From Volutella citrinella (lineage: Eukaryota; Ascomycota; Sordariomycetes; Hypocreales; Nectriaceae), in the NCBI GenBank assembly GCA_034401135.1, contig JAWZSP010000008.1:682001-746000 (forward strand): a DNA stretch of 64,000 nucleotides. The letters run 5' to 3'. The notes beneath the pieces were generated by a model. That model did no database searches. It was not told the origin of the DNA and saw only the letters and a list, made by a program, of their open reading frames with translations. The first letter of the stretch is position 1. Each line of letters opens with the position of its first letter. The position numbers and the translations under genes were made by a program. This document shows positions 23,285-33,197 of this stretch, one piece after another.

Positions 23285-23903
23285 ATTAGCCAAATGGATC
23301 GTGGGCTACGGTGCCCATTTAGCGGTTTTTGATATATTTCTCGCGCCGAGATCTGTTTTTATACGCAATGGATAGACCGTCGATAGACCAATGGGGGATC
23401 TCAACCTCTGTGATATTCTAGTTCTCCTAATTGGATATGTTTTGTACTTTGACACACAAGATTGGTTGTGATTGTTGTGAATGCCTCGTCTTATATACCC
23501 GTGAGATGCTGTGTATTTCGAAATGTGGTCATCACGAGATGGCAGATGAGACTTCAGTTGTTGTTGCGAATAAAGCTATCTGTGGCTGGTGTGGCTGTGC
23601 ATTCACGCACACTTAGAGATATAGGGTACCTTTTCTCGTCCATTCACTCACACTGTTTGGCGTATTTCCCTAAACATGAAGCCACATCATTGGCGATCCA
23701 GAGTAAATAAGGACTGCAATTTCATCTTCCAAAGGGCAGAGTTGGAAATTCTATTGGGGTATCTCATCAATCTCAGCAAATCGGGTTGAGTGGTAATGAT
23801 GCGCTGGCATATGCAAGGGAAAAGATGCGAAACTAGAAAGCGAAACACCAAATCAATCCCACCCAATAAGCTCCCATCTTTGGTGCACATCTCTGTTTAG
23901 GAA
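23285..23903. other. Convergent 3' intergenic region
   Basis: AT-richer 3' flanks of the GH17 gene and the LITAF-like gene. No gene seen. Confidence 0.4.
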
Positions 23904-24739
23904 TCACCGTGACGCAGGATCGCCCGAAGAGTACTGTGACGCTTCCCTGAGGTGCTCCGGCGTGCCCAGCGGCTTCATCTCGGAATCGTAGAAGCGGCGT
24001 TGGGCCACCTTGTGGTCGCAGTTTGTGCAGAAGTGGCTGAGGTGGGTGCTCCAGCGGCCGGCGTAGGGCACAGCGGCGCCCACGACGGTGGTGAAGAGAA
24101 GTGTTGTGGCGGCGGCGCTGGGGAGAGTGTCATGTCAGCAAGGGGGGCACGTTGATAGGGTTGACTGCACATACTGGGTGACGAGGGAGGGATGGCGCTT
24201 CACACGGGTCTCTGCGCGGCGCCGGCAGAATGGGCAGTCGATTGTGTCGGGCTGGTCGCCCAGCAGGTGCAGCGGCGTCACAGTGGCGGCTTCGCGCGGC
24301 GACGTGGTGTCTCCGAGGGAGGACGAGGCGCTGAGCGGGATGGCGGACGAGCTCGTGACGACCTTGCTGGTTGAAACAAGGTCTCGGTCCAGCTCGCGGC
24401 GGGTCTCTGGCGTCGCGACTTCAGGGAGCACGCCCTGATCGATGGCGCTCGGGTGGCGTCTGCGAGGCGTCAGGTTTGTCTCACTCGACGGCTTGGCCCG
24501 ACGGACAAGCGCGGAATTTCGGCTTTTTGGAAAAAGACGTACCTGTGTGTCTCCGGGCGTGGCGGCATCGGCGGCGGGCGCTGGATGTCGTCCGGCGAGA
24601 AGTAGACGCCCGGCGCGGACGGCTGCTCTTGGGCTTGGCTAGCCGTCTCTGGTGCCAGTGGGGTGTACGCCGGGGGAGCCTCCTCGGGATGGATGACGAC
24701 GTTTTGGCCCGACGACGGGTCGAAGAAGTGCGTGGCCAT
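23904..24739 (-). CDS. LITAF-like zinc-ribbon membrane protein
   Basis: Three exons, complement(23904..24117, 24175..24459, 24543..24739), 231 aa. LITAF domains bind one zinc through two CxxC knuckles that flank an amphipathic membrane-inserted helix, and they act at endosomal membranes. Here the first knuckle is C141-x2-C144 (IDCPFCRR), then a hydrophobic segment (AAATTLLFTTVVGAAVPYAG, about 162-181), then C191-x2-C194 (HFCTNCDHKVA). The N-terminus is proline-rich and has a PPAY motif (APPAYTPL), a classical binding site for WW-domain ubiquitin ligases, as in animal LITAF. The 58-residue stretch before the first knuckle is Ser/Thr-rich. Splice sites are canonical. Full domain present. Confidence 0.92.
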
Positions 24740-25454
24740 GGTGATAGCGGCGGGTGTGCAGGAAAGTAGGCGATTGGTGACCGCGGCAGGAGATGCAGAC
24801 TGTCTTGTCCATCATGAATCCATCGCAGTCGACCCAAGCTCTCTTTTTATCTAGGGCAGCTCGCAATCTCGCAAACAAGTTTCCCTGCGCTTTGGCCCTG
24901 AATCGGGGGCTGTGTAACTAGGGTGGCGGCTTGTGATTGGCCCATTCGCAGAACGACGCGGCCGGCCCCATAAACGATAGATCGGCTGCGCATCGCCCCC
25001 AATTGTCGAGGAGGAGTAGGGCTGAGTGCTGCTGGTTTGGGGATTTGCGGACAGCCACATTAGATCTCTTGGTTTTGCGAGATGCGACGCGGTTTTTCTG
25101 GGGTGAAGCCAACGCTCAAGGGGCTATGTGGCCATCATGTTTGCCTTTCGGATAGCTGAGGTACAGCGGTCGGTTTGCCACGACCAGGGCGAAGGATTGA
25201 ATCCATTGCTTCGCGGATGAATCCTCGAATCCTCTTACAACTTCACTTTACGACGTAGATACCTAGGCGAACGTAATGATGGGGTTAGGGACGCACCAGC
25301 TTAAAGGCGCTAATGCAGGGTAGGCCGGTGGCGGTCAGCATCAAAGCGAAATGCCTATTTGGGCTTTTTACTCAAATCAAACACACACACATACATCTCA
25401 AGAAGCCTAACGTATTTATCTGATGGCCAATATATTCAGTCTAGCAACATACAT
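24740..25454. other. Intergenic region
   Basis: Promoter side of the LITAF-like gene and 3' side of the MFS gene ending at 25455. No protein-like frame seen. Confidence 0.35.
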
Positions 25455-27137
25455 TCAAAGCCTGTAGCGGAAAGACTTATTCTCCTTATCCGTCAAGTCC
25501 TCCAGGCCGTGTCGGAAATCTGGCTCTCCGTATTTGGCATCCCGGCTCTTGTTGCGTCTGGAAACGAAGAACCTCAAGACAATGCAGAGAACCGAGAGCG
25601 TAGCGAAGAGAGCAAGAAGGGCTGTAAAGCTTTCGTCGTATCGAGGGGCATATTTCCTGTCACGGTGTCAGCTGAATGCCTACCCAAAGCGACAGACATA
25701 AATGCATATAGACTCACGCTTGGAAAAGCAGGGGCCCGATAATGTTGCCGATGCAGTACCCAATCCAGATTCCAGATGCGTAGACGCCCTTTTTGGAGTA
25801 GCCGGCTACGTTGGAAGTACCCAGTGAGATGGCCTGCAGCCAGCTGGAGGAGAAGAAGGAAATCAAGTACAGGCCGACAATGCGGCCAGCACGGCTCTCT
25901 GTCGGAAGTCTCCATCTACTCGAGTCAGCTTCAAGTCAAGATTCAATTCGAATTGAGAGAATGCTGGACTTACAGGAGGCAGCAGCCCACAATGACGGGG
26001 ATGGAGAATATAGAGCAGGTGTACAACCGTCCCACGCGGGTGCCGGCAAGCCAGCCCGCACTCATGACACAAAAGAAGGCCATGACTCCAAAGGGCATGT
26101 TGAGCAGCAAGGATGTTCGCAGACTGAAGCCCATGCCAGCGAAGACGATGGATGCAAACGTTGACAGGGTTGCTGCACCAGTGTTGGAAAGCAGCGCGAT
26201 CATGGTCAGGCCCCAGAACTGGTAGTCGCGCAGTGCCTCGTACGCCTGGGACGCCTTGAACTCACGGTTCTCGGAGCCGGCGTTGTCGCGCTTGATGCGT
26301 TCGAGGAGCAGCTTCTTGTCCTCGGGAGACCAGCCCTTTGCCTCCTCGGGCGTGTCAGGGAAGATCCAGATGAGAGCAATGCCCCAGAGCAATGTTATAG
26401 TCCCAGCAACCAGGAACATATACTTCCAGGGCGCCATGGGCCCCGTCTCGATGTGCGCAAGGCCGTAGTTGATGAGCGGGCTGACGAGGAGGCTGCCGCC
26501 GCTGGAGGCGTACCACCAGGCGCTCCGGAAGCTGTGCTCCCTCTTTGTGTACCACAGGCCAACGACCAGCATGAAGATGGGGCTGACGCCGCTCTCGACG
26601 AGGCCGAGGAAGAAGCGGTTGGCCAGGATGCCGGCGTACGAGTTACACGTGGGCGCGAGGAGCACGATAATGGCCCAGACGATGGTCAGCGTCGTGCACA
26701 CGGGCTTGGGGCGGAACCGCTGGGCGAGAAGCGACGACGGGTACATGCCGACGAGCTGGCCGAAGAAGAAGATGAGCGTGGCCCACGAGTAGCGTAGGCC
26801 CTGCTGCAGGTCGAGGTCTTTGCGGAAGCCGAAGAGGGCGGCCTGGGAGATGAGGGCCTTGTCGTAGTACTGGAGGGCGTAGGTGAAGCACAGCTGTTAC
26901 ATGGGCCAGGTTAGCAAGGGCATACGAAACAAGACTCTATTCTGAGACGGAGAACGAGGCTGGGGAACGTACAACTGGCATGATTCTGTAGTCAATCTTG
27001 CGGAGGATGCGCTTGTTAGTTGCCTCATCGAGCGTGATGACTTCATCTTCGGCGACATCCTCGACGGCGTCAAAGGACGGCTTGGTATTGGACTCGGTTG
27101 CTGGTGCCGGATCGCTCCTGTTGTTTTCCTCTCTCAT
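25455..27137 (-). CDS. MFS anion:cation symporter (Dal5/Tna1-like)
   Basis: Four exons, complement(25455..25656, 25718..25915, 25974..26893, 26973..27137), 494 aa. This branch of the major facilitator superfamily imports organic anions such as allantoate, nicotinate, pantothenate or biotin precursors. Marks: the N-terminal acidic arm (DEVITLDEATNKRILRKIDY), FGFRKDL after TM1, GQLVGMYPSSLLAQR, RFFLGLVESGVSP in TM4, a central loop IFPDTPEEAKGWSPEDKK, and a YQFWGLTM helix opening the second half. The C-terminal tail is polar. All introns are 57-79 bp with canonical borders. Substrate cannot be told. It is the first minus-strand gene of the 25-39 kb metabolic run. Confidence 0.94.
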
Positions 27138-28914
27138 CTTGACGTTGATGCTGCTGCAGTGATTGGGAGATTGTTGGTGATGAGCGAGCTTGATGTTGGA
27201 GGATTCGTCTAAGCCGTACCCTGCTGGCCGTCTTTAATAACCACAGGACAGGACAGACCGAGTCTCATGCCTCCTTTGGGCTCGAATGTCCCACTCATCG
27301 TTGTGTCCAGACCAGTGCTAAGGCTCAGCCTAGCCTCATCTGCGAACCAAAATCTGGGGTAAACGCGGGGTCAACTGGATTGCGCGGTGGGCCGGCGTCT
27401 GGGCCGCTGAGCAGTCCCACCTCGACTAAGAAAGTGAATGCTTGCTGAGGTGCCACATATCTGGGAAGCGCCAAGAGGTCCCACACTATAGCGCAGATGT
27501 CCTCTGTCGTATCAGTTGGACAGGTGCCGCCACGATATTCGAGTTTGGCCAGTGGAGATCCAGTTCGAGAGAGATCTTGGCTCTCCCGTGCTGCTGTCAG
27601 TACCAAGCTGCTCCGTTAGCCTTTTGCTCGTCATGTATTCCTCCGTATTTGAAATTGCAGAGCATGTAATTGGAGCCTCCCACCCTCGCGAGTATCCCCG
27701 CGCAACCTCGTAGTCCCGGGATACTAAACATTTCTTGCATGTGAAGCAATACAGCTCCAGGAATTACCCCAACAGGGCGATGTGGCTGTCATTGGTGGCC
27801 ATGCCGACGAGTATACACACAAACTGACCCCCCCACCCCAATAAAACCTGTGACCTGACCCCCTTGCTGACCTAACCTGACCCAGGGTCAGGTGATCGGA
27901 AAAAAGGGGGTCAGATTAAGTTTTAAACAGGGTTAGGTCAGGTTATCTATTCTATCCTTGATCAATAGATACATTAAAACTTGTATAAAGATCTTGCAAG
28001 GCGCGCAGGGCCCTGAGCTACTATGCGTATACAGGGCATGGCAGGGCGAGAGCGGTGTTATCGACGTTAAAATCCTCGGCGATGACCGTAAGCCCCAGTC
28101 GGTACTGACCATGGTTGCTTTTTCTATGGGCTAATGGCAATGCAAACTTAGTTGGCGAGACCATGCCCAGGATATCAACACCCTACGCCCACTCCCCCTC
28201 TGATGGGCATCAACCATTCCTTTGAGGATAGGGAAAGAGAGTCACTTGAAAAGAAACTTTTAGTTGACAAGAATATGCTTGCTGACTGGGAACTTTGAAG
28301 AATGCTGTCTACTGGGCTGTATATTGTTAACTCTCATATCGACTTAGGCATCAAGGGGACAAGGCTCTCTGGATGGGGTCTATCCCCAAAGAGCGCATGA
28401 CTCAGGCTGAGTTGAGTGCCGAAATCTGCTCGTCGGGGTGTTACTGTAGAGCTTTCTGGCAACAATGGGATCGAACCAAATTCCTAGCTGCGGCCTCTGG
28501 ACTCCTGGAGGTAACATCCGAAGCCTTAGCCGAAGCCATCCGTCCCACATGGGGAGATTAATGTGCTTCTTGACCATTGGATCAACTCGGATTCATTGTG
28601 TTGCTACCCTTGTCCTGTCAACCCCAAAACTTCTCCCCAGAATCGCCGGGCTCGGGGCTACCTCGCAGTAGGAGCTCGACTTGGTGGGACGCCCGCTCTT
28701 GCTCGGGTTTTCCACTGAACGACTTCCAAGGCCGTGTGCGGGAGTATCGTACAAAGCCCTCGACCCCTCGCCTGCCGAGTCTAGAGTTTCAATGCTTAGT
28801 TATAATCACGAAGGGAGGTAGTGAGATGGCCCAAATTAGGAGTACACAATAATACGAGAGTCACTGCTCTGGCCTCTTAAATGGTGAAAAAACATGTTCC
28901 TCACTCAAGTTACA
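27138..28914. other. 1.8-kb intergenic region with inverted-repeat element
   Basis: Promoter of the MFS gene and 3' flank of the P450. It holds the nested inverted repeat at 27821-27957. The 300 bases after it look like anonymous, possibly decayed, sequence. I find no intact gene. Confidence 0.4.
27821..27957. repeat. Nested inverted repeat, MITE- or hairpin-like
   Basis: Direct reading shows three symmetric pairs. A 9-bp palindrome arm ACCTGACCC / GGGTCAGGT has a 1-nt spacer (27875-27893). CTGACCCCCTT (27855-27865) pairs with AAGGGGGTCAG (27904-27914). GACCTAACC (27869-27877) pairs with GGTTAGGTC (27931-27939). A further CTGACCCCCC block starts at 27824. Composition differs sharply from its neighbours. 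It could be a miniature transposable element, a degenerate telomere-like repeat or a structured terminator. Confidence 0.55.
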
Positions 28915-30695
28915 CTACTTTCTGACAGTCGCCGTCACCATCAACGGACCCTTCAGGTCGCTCACCCCGACGCTGATCATCTCCGGCAGCTTGCCACGAA
29001 ACGCCCCAGCCCGGGCCGCCTCACTTTCCGCCTTGTCCGCAATCTGAAAGTCAAACTCGCGGAGCAAGGTGCTGACCAGCTTATAGATGTTCGTCTGGGC
29101 GACCGTCTTGCCTAGGCACTGGCGGCCCCCTAACCCAAAGTGCATGAGATAGCGGCCACGGTCGGCTGTCTCCTTGTTGTCCCAGCGCGAAGGGTCAAAG
29201 ATTTCATGGTCGTTGCCCCAGACACGGGGGTTGTGGTGGAACGCGTGATTGCAGACAGCTACGGACATCTGGGACGGTCGAGGTCAGCAATGCAAGAATA
29301 ACAGTGCCATGTTGTCGACGGGAGAACGGTTGGATACTTCTCGCTAAAGACTTACCCCTTGCTTGATGTGTCGGCCAGCCACCATGATTCCGCTAGCGTC
29401 TGTGACTCTCCTGGCTAATGGCATACTGAAGATGGGTGTGAGGCGGAAGTTTTCTTTGACGCATGTACGAAGGTAGGGAAGCAGATTCTCGGCTTCTGTC
29501 ACCGTGTATGCGGCCCTATCTCCATCTAGAGCGGGTAGTTTCTCATCAATCTCCTCGATGCACCTAGAGAGGATATCTGGGTTATGGAGGAGGTTATAAA
29601 AGAGCACTGTAGCCGTGGCGCTTGTTGTATGTGTTCCTGCGATGCTACATGGGCTGTTAGTCAGGGTTGAGGTTAGGGTTAGGAGGAAAATCCTCACATG
29701 AATCCAAAAGCTTCGGCCTCGAGATCGATCTTTTTGATGTGCTCCCCGGTTTCTGGGTGCTTGGCCAAGATGAGGCTGGTCAAAATGTCTTTTCTCTCAG
29801 CCGCAGCCTTCTCGTTTTCTTGGACTTCTCTCAGGCGCCGCTCGACACATTCCGAGGCAAGTTGGCCGCACTCGGCGCGACCTTTGAAGAGATCCTGTAG
29901 ACCGCTGTGCGGCACCATAGGGAGCCAGTTACGTAGCGTCGCCGTCATGGCTGGCCAAGCTCCAAGCACCGACCCAAGTAGCGTATGGGGGACCACGCGT
30001 GGAACGAGGGACTCATCGTCTGAGACTTGTAGTCCAAAGGATCGGCTGAAGGCCAGCTCGCCAAGGACGTCAATGGTGTAGTAGTGGAGAAGCTTCTTGA
30101 GGTCAAACTCCTTGCCGTCTCTGGCATATGTAGCAATCTTGTTTCGGAGGAGGGCAATGTTGATGTCGAGGTACTGCTCCATGGCCTTGACGCTGGAGAT
30201 GGAGAAGCTGTGAGACATGTGGCGACGGCGGATAGAATGAAGCTGTGTGTGTCCGTGTAAGCGTGTGTAAGGATGGTTGGCAAGATATCTGTGGCTCTGG
30301 GTACTCACATCAACAGACGTCATGCCGAATACATTGGCAATCTTGCCCCCAAAGGCATCGTAAAACTCCGTTTTGGGGAACCGTCGGCCTCCCTTCTGGT
30401 ACACCAGGGGAACCACCTCTTCGGCAGTGATGCTCAGCTTATCTGGCCCGTACCGCACAAACTCGCCGTACTTCTCATGGAGCTCTGTCAGGGTATACGG
30501 CTGCTTCAGCGAGAGGTACTGCTGGACCTGCCAGAGATCCGTAATCGATGCCAGAAAAGGACCTGGATATTCGGCCAAAGGGTGGAAGTATCTCTGGTAT
30601 ATCACATATCCGACGCAGAAGGCAGATGTCAGAGCGGCGGCCAGGCTGGTGAGTGCCAAAGGGCTGTCGATAAGTTCTAGCAGCAAAGAAGGCAT
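28915..30695 (-). CDS. Cytochrome P450 monooxygenase
   Basis: Four exons, complement(28915..29268, 29356..29644, 29698..30242, 30309..30695), 524 aa, a normal length for a membrane-anchored fungal P450. One N-terminal membrane helix (about 12-32) is followed by the hinge FHPLAEYPGP. The helix I oxygen-binding motif is AGTHTTS (two conserved Thr). The ExxR motif is ENFR in VKENFRLTP. The haem-binding loop is FGLGGRQCLG with the axial Cys. The acceptor of the third coding exon is taken as GTAG before CATCGCAGG because it restores FIIAGTHTTS. The overall pattern resembles benzoate-4-hydroxylase/pisatin-demethylase-like P450s, but the substrate is unknown. The gene lies between the symporter and the mitochondrial carrier on the same strand. 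Confidence 0.95.
29671..29683 (+). repeat. Telomere-like repeat inside a P450 intron
   Basis: GGTTAGGGTTAGG, two TTAGGG units, lies within the second P450 intron (29645-29697). TTAGGG is the telomeric repeat of most filamentous ascomycetes. Confidence 0.6.
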
Positions 30696-31257
30696 CGTGA
30701 TTGAGTTGCCAAGATGACGTGAAGCATCAAATTGTTGAGCAAGTGAAACTGCTCATATATCAATCCAACCAAACAACTCTCCTCCTGGCCCAACGGCAAT
30801 CATGTAATTACGAATGCTTGTAGAGCAACGCAAGGCTCACGTGTATTCGGTCCCTCATGTCCCACATTCCCCGCGTTCCGCTGATGGCAACCCAATCCTT
30901 GCGTGTGGGTTCTAGCGCGTCCATCTGGCAAGGAACCCCGCCAGTCGGTTTTTAAGCATCACTCGCGTTTCGCATCAATCAATAAAAGCGCGAGCGGGGA
31001 ATTCCGGCAATGAGACATTTGCGCCGGGCAAGCTCCGGAAACCTGTCCTGTTCCGATAGGCTCGATGATGACGCAAAGCCATGTTACCGCCGTGAGATAA
31101 CCCGTAACTTTTAAAAATAACGAATGATGAGATGGTTGAGGATTAGAGAACGGGGGTCAAAGTGAAAAGAGTGGCTGAATGGGTAATCTCTGTGGATCAC
31201 ATCAGGAATGTCTACCGCTGCGAATGAAGGGATGACGATGCCCAACCTTGAGACTAC
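30696..31257. promoter_or_regulatory. P450 promoter / carrier 3' flank
   Basis: About 560 bases with no gene. No CCTCGG or CCGAGG element seen. Confidence 0.35.
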
Positions 31258-32510
31258 CTAGACGCTAGTTGCCGGCTCTCTCTTGGGTAGCTTAACCGCA
31301 GTTAATAAATCAATCACAAAAGAGTAGACCACAAGCATTATTCCTCCACCCGGAGCAAATCGCACCAGTTTTGGTACCAACCCTTTATATAGCGCGCCCA
31401 CCCCTTCTTCTCGCAGCACCGTCGCCATACCTGACCAGACCCAAGGTATCTTTTGGGACCCCAGTGATGTTTTGGGCATACTCTGAATACGACTTTTGAC
31501 GACGTCGAATGGAGTGTTCAGTAGAGTGCCGACGGTGCCGCCAATAGAGCCAGCAACCAAGTCGTTCAACATGGTGCCTTGCTTCGTGTTCGCTTGCGGC
31601 AGAAGCGAGCGGACCTGGAAGATGCACCCAAAGTAGCCGGCGTTCCAGATAATGTGCCTCCATACCGTGCTTTCGAACCCTTGATAGAGCCCAAGAGGTC
31701 CAGACTCGCGGACAATTGCGGCAGCACAACTAAACACTCCGCTGTATCTTCCGGCCAAGGACCGATCTTGCAGCCGAATCTTGACCAGCTCGAAGGGGAC
31801 AACGACGACGGATTCGGTGGCTCCTGCGCTCGCACCGGTGAGGATGGCCATTCGTTGATCTTGCCGCTTGACTTGGAACACGTCGGAGTAAAAGTTGCCC
31901 CAGGAATCATTGGCGGTGAATTTTGTCGCTCTGTCGTCAACTGGTTTAGCTAGATGGAGCATATGGACCCTTGATTCACTCACCTCTTTGGGGTTTCCAT
32001 GAGAATCGGAGCTAGGATTCCGCGGTAGAACCGGCTGACACTGAGATGACGGTGAGAACATGCACGAGTCTGCCGGTTTTGGAAGCGGCTGTACGAACCC
32101 TTCCTGTGCAGCGATCTTTCGAAAGCAGTCCATCATGCTTGTGTACGCGACTGTGCCACCCGAGCTCCGCTGCAGCTGTCTGTGAGGGCTATCAGAGCAG
32201 GAAAAGGAGGCCTTGGAACGAGTCCGCTTACAGCCTCGTTTTCACTACATCCAACGGATACCTGCGATCAATCAAAGAATCAGTCCAAGGCCACTCTGTG
32301 GATAATGAACCACCTACATGATCAGAATCTGTTGCGATTAGAAAATCTTCTGATGTCACAATGCGGTCATCATACCTCTGAGATGCCGGCGACCCCGCCT
32401 GCGATTGCGCGCCCAGTTACTACACATCATCACCTTGCGAGCTTCGTGGTGTGCTCACCTGCGAGGAGCTGTTGCGGAAAGGTTGCCGGGGTAGCCTTTC
32501 CGGACGCCAT
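31258..32510 (-). CDS. Mitochondrial oxodicarboxylate carrier (ODC-like)
   Basis: Seven exons, complement(31258..31930, 31984..32034, 32099..32179, 32232..32261, 32318..32328, 32376..32398, 32459..32510), 306 aa. Such carriers exchange 2-oxoadipate/2-oxoglutarate and related acids across the inner mitochondrial membrane. Three mitochondrial-carrier repeats show the Px(D/E)xx(K/R) signature: MYPLDVVKTRL, VVPFELVKIRLQ and NTPFDVVKSRIQ. FESTVWRHIIWNAGYFGCIF closely follows yeast Odc1/2. The N-terminal third is split into exons of 52, 23, 11, 30, 81 and 51 nt, each needed to rebuild the first repeat. The junction after exon 5 needs a GTTCGT donor to keep frame (QEG-RFYRGILAP). The more canonical GTACAG four bases later breaks the frame, so this site is the weak point of the model. 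Confidence 0.88.
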
Positions 32511-33197
32511 ATCGATGGGTTAACGCTGGGCAGTTGGAATGTCAATAGTTTTCTGCTTCTCTATTCACGGGATGACGAGATGTACGGATGAATCTCAAAT
32601 CCCAAGACTTGTACTTTAAGCCCCACGTTGTCGGGGATATCGATGTGGGGTTACCATCCGCATCACCACATGGGCGGCATGGGCAATTATGACAACAGCC
32701 ATACAAGGCCATGAGGTTAACTTGGTGGCAAGGGAAAGGAGAGAGGTTTAGTAAGATTTGATCTATTCATGGCTCTACAATTCATCTATGGCGACTGCCT
32801 CGTCAGTGATGTGTACGCCTGCCCAGTCCTCCAAGGCAGCAAGACTAACCCTAGATCCCCAAGAATCTGTGCGCAATAAGGCGAGCTTGACTTTGCGAAG
32901 GTAGCATTGCTGATCACCAGATCAATTCAAATGACTTAAAACATTATTCAGAGAGACACTTGGCAAATAATAATGTCCAATGGCCAAGCAAGACGTCATG
33001 ATGTGGCATTAGGTGGTGGCCACTGTGTACGGAACCCCCACCTTCCAGTCGCATCCACAATCCCCCACATGGATGTGGCGGAACTTAAACCCCACACAGA
33101 CATGGGAAGTGTGGTTGAACTGTAGCGTCTGGGGTATAGTATAAACAGTGGGTGGTATACAAAACAGCTCGACGGCATCGTTACCCAGTCCGGTTTA
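32511..33197. other. Carrier promoter / regulator 3' flank
   Basis: No protein-like frame seen. No repeats of note. Confidence 0.35.

Noticed and set aside
28010..28300. Possible transposon coding remnant after the inverted repeat
   Set aside because: No frame translates into a recognisable transposase or reverse transcriptase fragment.
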